DNA of 15,583 nucleotides from an uncultured Methylobacter sp. (GTDB lineage Bacteria > Pseudomonadota > Gammaproteobacteria > Methylococcales > Methylomonadaceae), in NCBI GenBank assembly GCA_903831545.1, contig CAIKYI010000522.1, positions 1-15,583 on the forward strand. The letters run 5' to 3'. Below are positions 7,359-14,843 of the stretch, piece after piece. The first letter of the stretch is position 1. The number at the start of each line of letters is the position of its first letter. Below the pieces are notes generated by a model, which was not told the DNA's origin, did no database searches, and saw only the letters and a list, made by a program, of their open reading frames with translations. The position numbers and the translations under genes were made by a program.

Positions 7359-7703
7359 GTTTGGGGGATTTGATAGTTTTGCCGGCAATCATAGAGGGTA
7401 AAACAACTTACTTATCCTGCACTTTATCGTTACGATCTGTTGCCTGGATAGCGATAAAACTCCTGGGGATAAAGAATTAAGGCATTTAACCTGTTTTAAG
7501 TTAAATAACACTGTTATTTTAATAAAATTAAAAAACAAAACCCGCGCCAAGAATAATTTTTAAATAAATATAGTTAAAAAATTCATAATCATTTTTTTAC
7601 TTAATAGCTGATGCTACGCACCGACTACGAACTATCAATAACTTACGTCTATTTTTTGCTTTGTAAGTTGTTGATTTTTGGTTTGCCCGCCAAGGAATAA
7701 TTT
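7359..7703 (+). other. intergenic region, promoter of third CTERM gene expected
   Basis: These 345 bases hold no convincing open frame. They become very AT-rich toward the right and must contain the promoter for the leader at 7704-7788. A scan for GG and GC spaced 12 apart found no sigma-54 site here, in contrast to the two other family members. Confidence 0.5.
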
Positions 7704-7788
7704 AGAGTCAAGTACTCTTAGCCACCCCCGACGCGAGGCGGGTTCGGAAAGCCACGGATCTTGTGGGTATCAAGATAGCCGGGTTGCC
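7704..7788 (+). promoter_or_regulatory. GEMM-I/c-di-GMP-I-like riboswitch candidate (second close copy)
   Basis: This copy is almost the same as the one at 6185-6270. It has an AGAGT/ACTCT hairpin, TTAGCCACC, a CCCG/CGGG stem with a GCGA (GNRA) tetraloop, then CGGAAAGCCACGG. A helix ATCTTG/CAAGAT and a final GCCGGGTTGCC complete it. Substitutions relative to the first copy fall mostly in loops or keep pairing (loop GTGA to GCGA), which supports a conserved RNA. The element ends about 110 bases before the ATG at 7899. Confidence 0.62.
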
Positions 7789-7898
7789 GCCTCCCTGCAT
7801 TGTAAAAAGAGAGATACTCCAGTGACCTAAAAAATGAATCAATAACCCATTTTACAGATCTTGCTGATTAATAAACTTAAATTTAAACAAAAAATACG

Positions 7899-8912
7899 AT
7901 GAACATGATGAGAACTAACAACACTAATAAAGTAAATAAAGCACTGCATAAAGCAATTATTGCCGCATTAAGCGCGTCAGCAACCCTGGTTTATTCAGGT
8001 CAGGCTGCGGCGATCAGTCCATCCACAATACCTACTTTGAGTGCAGGTGTTGTGGATACGGTAACGGGAAATGCGCCTAAACGGGCGTGGTCTGATTATG
8101 GTACCAATAACAATTATGGTTGGACTCATACCGCGCAATTTAGGATTTTTCAGGTAGGAAGTGATACTGATCTACTTGCCGGCACTCGCTTTGATGTGAA
8201 TGTTGATCTTAAAGGTAATGGTACAGTTGGTTCGGTTACACCGATGACGTCTCCCGCTTTTACGATCTGGACTAGTGGAACAACACCTCTGGTTACTGGT
8301 GCTGCAAATGGCTCTGGCTATGGACATTCCTGGAGTCAGGTGCGTGGTGGCTTTGGTGATGGTGGTGTTGCCGATGATCCTTGTGGTTTGGGTGGCAATT
8401 GTGCGTTGGGCAGTAATGGTTGGTTGGGAACCGGCGGTGGCGGCAATATTCTTGACGGCCATGCTGGCTGGATTGGTTATGCCAATGCGGGATTTTCTTT
8501 TGTTAATGGCGATGGCGATTTAATACAGGGATTAACAGCGGGTGTAACCAATCCCACCAATATCGGTCAATACGGTGGTGGTGCCAGCGACCCCTTAAAT
8601 GGTACCGCAATTACCAATGTAAACGGCTCTTCGGCTTATGTAAATGGCGGTTCGGCAACTTTAAGTGCTGGAGAGGCAATCTTGAACTTGGCGGGACTTA
8701 AGGCCGGTTATTACCTGATCGGTTATGCAGGAGCTTGTGCTGATAATAATGCTAATGGGCAGGCCTGTGCTACAGCAGGAGCTCGTACTTACAATCTGAC
8801 CATCAGTAACGCAGGTGTCAGTTCCGTGCCTTTACCGGGCGCTATTTGGTTGTTTGGTTCGGCTTTGGCTGGTTTTACGACATTGGGTCGCAGGAAATTA
8901 GCTAAGGTTTAA
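7899..8912 (+). CDS. VPLPA/PEP-CTERM-type exported protein (distant Trp/His-motif paralog 3)
   Basis: The 337-residue protein has a long basic start and a signal peptide (cut near QAAA, residue 38). The ending is SVPLPGAIWLFGS (309-321), a hydrophobic helix and RRK. It shares with paralogs 1 and 2 the pattern AWSDYG (63-68), GWTH (74-77), a C-terminal beta segment ending YNLTIS, and the leader RNA. It differs by having two cysteine pairs (C162/C168, C280/C290) and Gly-rich loops. Three ATGs lie close together (7899, 7905, 7908) and none has a strong ribosome-binding site. It is followed after 196 bases by the large di-heme peroxidase on the same strand. The pairing recalls methanotroph CorA-CorB or MopE-SACCP, but I see no direct sequence match to CorA or MopE. 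Confidence 0.82.
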   Translation: MNMMRTNNTNKVNKALHKAIIAALSASATLVYSGQAAAISPSTIPTLSAGVVDTVTGNAPKRAWSDYGTNNNYGWTHTAQFRIFQVGSDTDLLAGTRFDVNVDLKGNGTVGSVTPMTSPAFTIWTSGTTPLVTGAANGSGYGHSWSQVRGGFGDGGVADDPCGLGGNCALGSNGWLGTGGGGNILDGHAGWIGYANAGFSFVNGDGDLIQGLTAGVTNPTNIGQYGGGASDPLNGTAITNVNGSSAYVNGGSATLSAGEAILNLAGLKAGYYLIGYAGACADNNANGQACATAGARTYNLTISNAGVSSVPLPGAIWLFGSALAGFTTLGRRKLAKV

Positions 8913-9000
8913 ATATTATCCTCTTGATCTCTCATTCCTGCGCGCTGCTTGGGAATGCAGTTAATTTCTAGCCAGCGTCAAAACAGGATGCAGCTTGGGT

Positions 9001-9033
9001 GCCCTGATTTCCTGTAGCCTCCGAAATCAGGGC
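9001..9033 (+). terminator. perfect 11-bp hairpin between CTERM gene and peroxidase gene
   Basis: GCCCTGATTTC and GAAATCAGGGC pair perfectly around an 11-base loop. No T-run follows on either strand, so intrinsic termination is uncertain. It may instead stabilise the 3' end of the upstream message or separate two expression levels in one operon. Confidence 0.5.
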
Positions 9034-9108
9034 AACTTGCGTTATAGGCGGCACTTAAATTAACGCAGTTTTGCTGTAAAAAATTATATTTAGATAATAG
9101 GAGTAACA

Positions 9109-11352
9109 ATGCCAAATTATAAAGCCATAGTAGTCTTTGCCGGTTTGCTGATGCTGCAAACGACCTTTGCCCATGGTCCTACACCCGTGTCCTTACAAAA
9201 TGTGCCTGTTCCTCCGGTACCAGGACTTACCGATGGAGTTGATCCGATTGTGGTTAACAAAACGGCGGCGATTGCCCTGGGCAAGGCGCTGTTTTGGGAT
9301 ATGAACGTGGGTAGCGATGGTATGGCTTGCGGATCCTGTCATTTTAGTGCGGGCGTTGACAGTCGCGTTAAAAATCAAATTAATCCGGGAATCAAAAGTA
9401 GCAAGCCCAGTGGGCAAACGTTTGATGTTTTGCCTTCCGGTACAGGTGGCCTCAATCACACCTTAACATTGGCAGATTTTCCTTTGCATCAACTGAGCAA
9501 TCCTGCCGATAAATTTAGTCCGGTCACCTTTACCACAGACGATGTAGTGTCTTCAGCAGGCACCTTTAGCGGTACTTATACCGGTTCTTCAAAATTAACG
9601 GGTATGAATGATGAATGTGCCCGGAGTGCTGATCCGGTATTTCATGTTAATAACATTGGAACACGACGCGTTGAACCCAGAAATGCGCCAAGTATGATTA
9701 ATGCGGTTTTTAGCCATCGTTTATTTTGGGATGGTCGTGCCAATAACATTTTTAATGGCAGCAGTCCTTGGGGCGAACGTGATCCTGATGCGGGTGTATG
9801 GGTTAAGGTTAATGCAAAAAGTGTCATAAAACAGCGTTTGCATTTGGAAAACTCGGCGCTGGCCTCGTTGGCAACAGGTCCGGGTTTAAGCGATCTGGAA
9901 ATGAGTTGTCGCCAACGAAAATGGTCAGACGTGGGTCGTAAATTGTTAATGCGTCAACCCTTGCAAAACCAGAAAGTGCATAATGAAGACTCTGTATTGG
10001 GGGCTTTAAGCTTAAGCACGGCAGGCAATTTAAAACCCGGCTTAAATACCATTTATAAAAATCTAATTACCCAGGCATTTAACCAAAAATATTGGGCTTA
10101 TACCGGTCTTGGGTCTTTTGGCACGGCGCCGGGACAAACACCTTATAATCAAATGGAAGCCAATTTTTCGATGTTTTTTGGTTTGGCTTTACAGCTTTAT
10201 GAGACAACCTTGGTTTCTGACCAAGCGCCTTTCGATTTAAGTCCTGTGGATGCAGCCATAAGACCCACCTGGACAGGTTTGGGTAAAACAGTTGAAGAAA
10301 TTGCCCAGCTCAAACGTGGCAACGCTCTGTTTTTTAATAATCACTGTAATCTTTGTCATACCGGTCCAACCATGAGCTTGGCTGCGGTAGCAACCAACGC
10401 CTCATTATTGACGCCTACACCGGGTAAAACGTTTGGTCCGGTTACAACGCCCATTACTTATGGACCTAATGCTTTTGGTACGGGCAATGCGGCCTATGCA
10501 GCCGGCATGACCCAGTACGTCAATGTGGTTACGCGTGACTATAACGTATTTATTGAGCCTAAATTAATCGACCTTGGCTATACCAATACTGCGGTTGGCG
10601 ATGCTGATGCGGATCCCGGTTTGGGAGGTGTTGATGATTTTGGTAATCCTTTGTCTTTTGCTGCGCAATATCTTCAGTATTTGCAGGGAAATGCCACCGC
10701 TGTTCATGATTTAGTAGTCAATAAAATTCGTGCCTGTGATTTCATGGCCCCCCTGGCGATTAATACCACTAATCCGGAAGATTTTTATTTCACAGGGCTA
10801 GATGAATTGATTGCTGACGGCAGCAGGGAAGGAGTACTTAAAGATCAAAATTGTGCGGATCCAACTACTGCTTTTATACCCTCAATTGCGACAGCAAAAG
10901 CTGCAGTTGCTGATCCCAAAATGGCTTTTTCAACCAAAGCGGCTTTTAAAATTCCTACCTTGCGCAATATTGAGTTGACCGGTCCTTACATGCATAACGG
11001 TAGTATGGCGACACTTGAGCAGGTGGTGGAATTTTATGCAAGACATGGCAACTTTCACAGTGAGGATCTTAATTTTAATTTGGCGAGTATTTCCTCTTCG
11101 GTTAATTCACCAGTCAATCGCGCAGATCTTATTGCGTTTTTAAAGTCATTTACCGACGAGCGCGTTAGATATGAAAAAGCACCGTTTGATCATCCTGAGG
11201 TAACGGTACCCAATGGCCATAAAGGTAATGAGCAGTTAGTTTTACAAGGCAATCCGTTGAATAATAATCTTGCCCAGGAAGATAAGCTCATAGTACCAGC
11301 TGTGGGCACTAATGGATCGGCAACTCCTGTTAAACCATTCCTGGCGCCTTGA
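9109..11352 (+). CDS. large di-heme cytochrome c peroxidase / MauG family protein, SACCP/CorB-like
   Basis: The 747-residue protein has a signal peptide (cut near TFA, residue 21) and two c-type heme motifs: CGSCH at 74-78 and CNLCH at 413-417. Family landmarks are ALGKALFWD (57-64), RNAPSMINAVFSHRLFWDGRA (191-211), and FKIPTLRNIELTGPYMHNGSM (613-633), where Met628 or Tyr627 could be a heme ligand. Ordinary bacterial peroxidases have about 330-400 residues; here large inserts lie at about 95-180 and 420-605. The size of about 80 kDa fits surface-associated SACCP/CorB enzymes of methanotrophs. Family members reduce peroxide or, like MauG, oxidise tryptophans in partner proteins. The start has a strong AGGAG site. 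Its neighbours are CTERM surface proteins, possible substrates (inference). It lacks a CTERM tail itself. Confidence 0.88.
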   Translation: MPNYKAIVVFAGLLMLQTTFAHGPTPVSLQNVPVPPVPGLTDGVDPIVVNKTAAIALGKALFWDMNVGSDGMACGSCHFSAGVDSRVKNQINPGIKSSKPSGQTFDVLPSGTGGLNHTLTLADFPLHQLSNPADKFSPVTFTTDDVVSSAGTFSGTYTGSSKLTGMNDECARSADPVFHVNNIGTRRVEPRNAPSMINAVFSHRLFWDGRANNIFNGSSPWGERDPDAGVWVKVNAKSVIKQRLHLENSALASLATGPGLSDLEMSCRQRKWSDVGRKLLMRQPLQNQKVHNEDSVLGALSLSTAGNLKPGLNTIYKNLITQAFNQKYWAYTGLGSFGTAPGQTPYNQMEANFSMFFGLALQLYETTLVSDQAPFDLSPVDAAIRPTWTGLGKTVEEIAQLKRGNALFFNNHCNLCHTGPTMSLAAVATNASLLTPTPGKTFGPVTTPITYGPNAFGTGNAAYAAGMTQYVNVVTRDYNVFIEPKLIDLGYTNTAVGDADADPGLGGVDDFGNPLSFAAQYLQYLQGNATAVHDLVVNKIRACDFMAPLAINTTNPEDFYFTGLDELIADGSREGVLKDQNCADPTTAFIPSIATAKAAVADPKMAFSTKAAFKIPTLRNIELTGPYMHNGSMATLEQVVEFYARHGNFHSEDLNFNLASISSSVNSPVNRADLIAFLKSFTDERVRYEKAPFDHPEVTVPNGHKGNEQLVLQGNPLNNNLAQEDKLIVPAVGTNGSATPVKPFLAP

Positions 11353-11382
11353 TGCCTTTTAATTTGCAAGCGTATTAATGAT

Positions 11383-11423
11383 GTGTCACTCCGACAGATG
11401 CTGCCAAGGTGACACGTTTTGTT
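11383..11423 (+). terminator. rho-independent terminator after the peroxidase gene
   Basis: GTGTCAC (11383-11389) and GTGACAC (11409-11415) form a 7-bp stem, followed by GTTTTGTT. It lies 31 bases after the stop, so the next gene is probably separately or only partly co-expressed. Confidence 0.7.
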
Positions 11424-11447
11424 AAAAACTAACAATTTGGAATATTT

Positions 11448-12203
11448 ATGTACCACAATAGCAAAAAACATTATTTAATGTCCGTTGCCTTGCTCGGTAG
11501 CGCCTTGCTTGGCGCTCAGGCAGCACAGGCAAATACCACGTTTGCAGGTTCTTCCATACTGACTTTTACCATTAACAGCATTACCAACCTTAACGAAGCG
11601 CATCCAACGGATTTATCGGGTCTTGAGATATTGGGTTCATTTTCACAACCGACTGACGAATTTTCTTTATATGCCATTACCACCGGCGATGGCGCAGTAA
11701 TCGCCAATAATCAAGATGTTGCGCCTTTTGCTGTGACCAGCAATTTCAGTAAAACCTTTGCCGTCAGCGGCAGTGTGTTGGATGGCAGTGTCGATTCTTA
11801 CCATACCGGTTTATATAACCTGGCCTTTAATAATATCGGATCGGATGATTATGCCATTAATCTGACCCTGGCTTATCAGTTAAACGCCTCAGCAAATGAT
11901 CTTACGGCGGTCAGTAATGTTGCTGTGGATTATTATAACCAAAACTTTAGTATCTCAGACTTAGCTACAGTTGGGGCTTTTACTTTGGCTGAGTCTTTAA
12001 CGGATAAGCAAAGTGTAATTGGTTCGTTTGCGCCTTATACTTTTATGCTTAATGCGGGCAGTAATGAGCTGATATCAGCGGATGTGGTTATTACCGGGAA
12101 TTTACAGGCGGCTCCTGTGCCTTTACCTGCTGCAACCTGGCTGTTTCTCACCGGTTTGATGGGTGTGTTAGGTTTTAATAAACATAAAACAAAACGCGCA
12201 TGA
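11448..12203 (+). CDS. VPLPA-CTERM sorting domain protein, unknown function
   Basis: The 251-residue protein begins with a signal peptide (n-region MYHNSKKHYL, cut near AQA, residue 28). It closes with APVPLPAATWLFLTG (222-236), a hydrophobic helix and a basic tail KHKTKR, the most canonical VPLPA-CTERM signal in the window. The mature part has no cysteine and looks like a beta-sandwich rich in Asn, Ser and Thr. It does not share the AWxDN/GWxH motifs of the three other CTERM proteins, so it belongs to a different family. GGA lies seven bases before the ATG; an internal ATG at 11478 is a possible alternative start. It has no GEMM-like leader. It probably sits at the cell surface or in the matrix together with the peroxidase. 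Confidence 0.83.
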   Translation: MYHNSKKHYLMSVALLGSALLGAQAAQANTTFAGSSILTFTINSITNLNEAHPTDLSGLEILGSFSQPTDEFSLYAITTGDGAVIANNQDVAPFAVTSNFSKTFAVSGSVLDGSVDSYHTGLYNLAFNNIGSDDYAINLTLAYQLNASANDLTAVSNVAVDYYNQNFSISDLATVGAFTLAESLTDKQSVIGSFAPYTFMLNAGSNELISADVVITGNLQAAPVPLPAATWLFLTGLMGVLGFNKHKTKRA

Positions 12204-12647
12204 TTTAGGCGCAGTCATTAAGCCCCCCCTCTCTTAGAAAAAAGGCATCCTCACAACTCGTCATCCCGGCAGGCAGAGCAAAGTGTTAGTTGCCGTGATC
12301 CAGATGCCATGGATGGCAAACTTGGGAAATTGCATTTCTTTTGCTCACCTTGCAGGAATGATGTAGATTTTATATGCTGAAAACAGGGTTAGGAGAGAAC
12401 CTATCTCAAACCGACGTACACTCAATAGCTTTTTGATTCACGATCAAAAGTCGGTGATATATTTTGTTAAAAAATATTATTGATCTCTTCAGCTACAGAA
12501 CAAACATCGCGTCCCCACAACTAAAAAACCGATAAGATTCATCAATGGCATGACTATACCCATCGGTGCTATCAGGTAATTAATTGGCGGGAAACATGGC
12601 AAAAGCCCCAAAGATTACATAAATAAGGACGAATAGCTACTGCCAGG
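12204..12647. other. intergenic region with repeat fragment
   Basis: This 444-base stretch separates two convergent genes. It holds the repeat-like element at 12259-12321 and short inverted pairs (ACCGAT/ATCGGT near 12528-12574). No coding frame longer than about 40 codons is credible. The mixed composition suggests eroded mobile or repeat DNA. Confidence 0.4.
12259..12321. repeat. dispersed intergenic repeat (REP-like), single copy
   Basis: The run CGTCATCCCGGC, then TGCCGTGATCCAGA, matches the look of widespread CGTCATcCCGGC...GCCGGGATCCAGA intergenic repeats. Its two sides can fold as ATC-CGGCA with TGCCG-GAT. It is the only copy in the window, so this is by resemblance. Confidence 0.4.
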
Positions 12648-13262
12648 CTAGGCATCGACAATTGGCAAGAAAAAACCACGTGTTCGCAAAACATCAATTA
12701 TCTTTTCCACACACTCATCTAAAGACCACTGTCCGGTGTTTAGGATCAATTCTGGATTAATAGGCTCCTCGTAAGGGGATGAAATGCCGGTAAAATTTGC
12801 AATCTTGCCTTGTCTTGCTTGTTCATATAAACCTTTGACGTCGCGATTTTCACAAACAGTAATATCGCAACGACAGAAAATCTCGATGAAATCTTCGGGA
12901 TTAACCAAGTTTCTCGCAAATTGCCTTTCTGCACGAAAAGGCGAAATAAACGCGGCCAGGGTTATTACTCCGGCTTCCAACATTAACTTTGAAATTTCGG
13001 CGATTCGGCGAATGTTTTCCTTTCTGTCTTGATCGCTAAACCCCAAATCCTGGCATAAACCATGACGAATATTGTCTCCGTCAAGGACAAATGTTCGAAG
13101 GCCTAAGTGATGTAAGCGTTCTTCAACAGCATGAGCCAGTGTAGATTTCCCCGACCCAGATAATCCAGTAAACCATAACATGACAGATTTGTGGCGGTTA
13201 AGTTGTTCTCGCTGTTGGCGTTTTATTAAAGAATTTTCCCAGTAAATATTTGTTTTAGACAT
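12648..13262 (-). CDS. cysC: adenylyl-sulfate (APS) kinase
   Basis: This enzyme phosphorylates APS at the 3' position with ATP to give PAPS. Residue numbers here count from the TTG at 13268; the ATG at 13262 (third codon) is the better start and gives 204 residues. Key motifs are the P-loop GLSGSGKST (35-43), DGDNIRHGL (63-71), DLGFSDQDRKENIRR (74-88), FISPFRAER (107-115) with the phosphate-accepting Ser109, and DVKGLYEQARQGKI (143-156). Length is close to E. coli CysC (201 residues). No CysDN is adjacent. In this window the obvious consumers of PAPS are the two sulfotransferases at 1-3241; otherwise it could serve cysteine synthesis. The gene stands alone and converges with the CTERM cluster. 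Confidence 0.95.
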   Translation of the reverse strand: MSKTNIYWENSLIKRQQREQLNRHKSVMLWFTGLSGSGKSTLAHAVEERLHHLGLRTFVLDGDNIRHGLCQDLGFSDQDRKENIRRIAEISKLMLEAGVITLAAFISPFRAERQFARNLVNPEDFIEIFCRCDITVCENRDVKGLYEQARQGKIANFTGISSPYEEPINPELILNTGQWSLDECVEKIIDVLRTRGFFLPIVDA

Positions 13263-13513
13263 AGTCAATGAAGCTAATAACTGATGAGTAATAAGTGACA
13301 GTTGCCCTTAGAACAATCGAGAGTGATACCGAAAAGTACTAACGTGCAAATTAAAATATTAGACGGAATAAATATTGTACCATTCACTATGGTTGTTACC
13401 ATTCATGCATTCACCCAGCGTTGTATCTGCCCAAGACCGAGATATCAGCAAACATTTCCAAACTACGCGCTCAAATATTAACTCAGAATAAAGCTTCAAT
13501 CGTTACATAACTA

Positions 13514-13691
13514 CACCTCATCGGGATGATGGGAGATGTTATCAATAACGCACCAAATACCATTAGCATCCCGGTCAACTGCATGTTTGCTCTATCGCTT
13601 GTTTGGTGTTTTGTTAAAGCCGATGATTACAAGTGCTGCAATGGCTATGTCTTCGGTAATAAAAGTAACTAACGCTAATTGCCTGGGCTGA
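13514..13691 (+). pseudogene. remnant of a copper P1B-type ATPase (CopA-like), deleted and frameshifted
   Basis: The frame starting at 13523 reads GMMGDVINNAPNTISIPV. This joins a decayed GDGINDAP hinge motif directly to NTISIP, which in CopA lies about 50-60 residues later in the YNxxxIP membrane segment. A +1 frame change near 13584-13590 continues into LYRLFGVLLKPMITSAAM and SSVIKVTNA, ending at TGA 13689-13691. That segment matches the CopA C-terminal pattern LLxPMIAxAAMAxSSVxVVxNA. A TAA lies just upstream in the same frame. The gene is therefore a short, non-functional scar with at least one internal deletion and one frameshift. I infer copper specificity from the family; decay makes it uncertain. 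Confidence 0.62.
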
Positions 13692-13729
13692 ACAAAGTTT
13701 GATGACAATACCAAAAATTTATAGGTTAG

Positions 13730-14479
13730 TTAATCCTTATCCAACTCAGCAATTGCTTCCTCACAGCTAATTATTTTTTCCTTATGATTAACAATATAAT
13801 CAGCCAGACGTACAATCGACCGCCAATATCTCGGTGAGTTTATGAACTCAAAAGCATGGTTAAATAGCTGAGCTATTTTTTCTTGGTGACGAGTCCTGTC
13901 TGCAATATAATTTTCCAGATATTCATAAACCTTATTAAGATCAGATGTCCCACCGTAATTATACAAGGCATTGATATTAACTAATTGGGCATTAAATGGT
14001 TCATCATCACGAAGGGCGACATGTTTTGCTTCTGCCAAAGGACCTATTAATAAATTAATCATATCGGCTTCAAAAGCAGTCTGATAAGCATCTTGATCTT
14101 TTGCCGAGTAATAATTTCCACTTTCTAGCAGAGCAATGGGCAGACCTTGAATCAAATGCCCTCCTTCTAAAACTGCTGCATAATTATCACAAACTAACGA
14201 TCTGGAATTAAGATAACTGTCTTTATCACATTCCAAAGACGTTATCGTGATCTGAAAAAATACTGGAGGCAGTTGTTTTTGTTTATTGTAGAGATAAATA
14301 CCCGCAGCATGACCAGCTTCATGGAAAGCAGTTTGTACGATAAAATCTTGTTCATTAATAGAATAGGGTGGATCAGGTTGACAATTCCGTTTCATGATTT
14401 CACCCGTTAAATAAAAAGATGCGGCCAGGGCTGTGGCCGCATTAAACTGGAACGATATAGCAGTTAACTCTTGTCTCAT
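13730..14479 (-). CDS. stand-alone M41 (FtsH protease domain)-like zinc peptidase
   Basis: The 249-residue protein contains a zinc motif HEAGH (53-57, in TAFHEAGHAAG). A GPLAEAKH segment (146-153) and YGGTSDL (175-181) follow. In FtsH these correspond to HExxH, the GxxAE helix and the GASNDL segment that gives the third zinc ligand Asp. No AAA+ ATPase domain, P-loop or clear membrane anchor is present, so it is a protease-domain-only protein whose substrate is unknown. Two starts are possible. The ATG at 14479 has no ribosome-binding site and lies within an inverted repeat. The ATG at 14395 (Met29) follows GGGTG by five bases and still keeps all motifs. The neighbours are a CopA remnant and a long palindrome. 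Confidence 0.7.
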   Translation of the reverse strand: MRQELTAISFQFNAATALAASFYLTGEIMKRNCQPDPPYSINEQDFIVQTAFHEAGHAAGIYLYNKQKQLPPVFFQITITSLECDKDSYLNSRSLVCDNYAAVLEGGHLIQGLPIALLESGNYYSAKDQDAYQTAFEADMINLLIGPLAEAKHVALRDDEPFNAQLVNINALYNYGGTSDLNKVYEYLENYIADRTRHQEKIAQLFNHAFEFINSPRYWRSIVRLADYIVNHKEKIISCEEAIAELDKD

Positions 14480-14503
14480 TAGGAAGGAGCTGAAACAAGA
14501 GTT
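14466..14503. repeat. 9-bp inverted repeat surrounding the first start codon of the M41-like gene
   Basis: AACTCTTGT (14466-14474) and ACAAGAGTT (14495-14503) are perfect complements separated by 20 bases that include the ATG at 14477-14479. It could be a regulator site or an mRNA hairpin that hides that start. Confidence 0.4.
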
Positions 14504-14843
14504 GTGTGTATTCTAGTGACTAAAATTAACATTTAAAATGTGACAAATTGACGCGCGACAATTAGCCGCCACTATTGGCATAGTAAGTGCTATTTACAAT
14601 TAGTTTGTACTGCAGAAATACAAACAAAAGCCCATACTAAGAGGAATGAAACTAACTAATAAATACAAAAATTGTGTCATATGACCTATTTGTATAGGTC
14701 ATATGACACATTAACCTTGTTTTGGCCAATGGGATGAATTTTAATGAATCCTTGAATTCAATATAATTAAATTGAAACATCACTCATGCAAGGAATAATG
14801 ACGGCAACCTAGAAACTAAGAAATATGGAAAAAACCTTATCTC
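14504..14843. other. intergenic region between divergent genes
   Basis: Apart from the palindrome at 14673-14710, this stretch holds a 7-bp inverted repeat (GTTTGTA/TACAAAC, 14603-14625) and AT-rich promoter-like sequence. I see no coding frame. Confidence 0.4.
14673..14710. repeat. 16-bp-arm palindrome, each arm itself palindromic
   Basis: TGTGTCATATGACCTA and TAGGTCATATGACACA are perfect complements around the loop TTTGTA. Each arm contains the self-complementary decamer GTCATATGAC. On the minus strand ATTTTTG follows, so it could terminate leftward transcription. Paired operators or a miniature-element relic are alternatives. Confidence 0.6.

Noticed and set aside
7359..7703. Possible sigma-54 promoter before the third leader (TTTTTTGCT at 7652-7660)
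   Set aside because: The -24 position reads ACGTC rather than TGGCA, and no other GG/GC pair at the right spacing exists in the region.
8172..8462. Antisense open frames over the CTERM and peroxidase genes
   Set aside because: They mirror Gly/Ala/Thr-rich or conserved coding sequence on the other strand and have no own start signals.
9040..9065. GGCGGCAC...AACGC as a sigma-54 promoter for the peroxidase gene
   Set aside because: The GC falls at the wrong spacing from GG and the TTGC element is missing.
12540..12640. Minus-strand 40-codon hydrophobic frame (PMGIVMPLMNLIGFLVV)
   Set aside because: It is very short, lacks a start signal and recognisable homology, and lies in repeat-like intergenic DNA.
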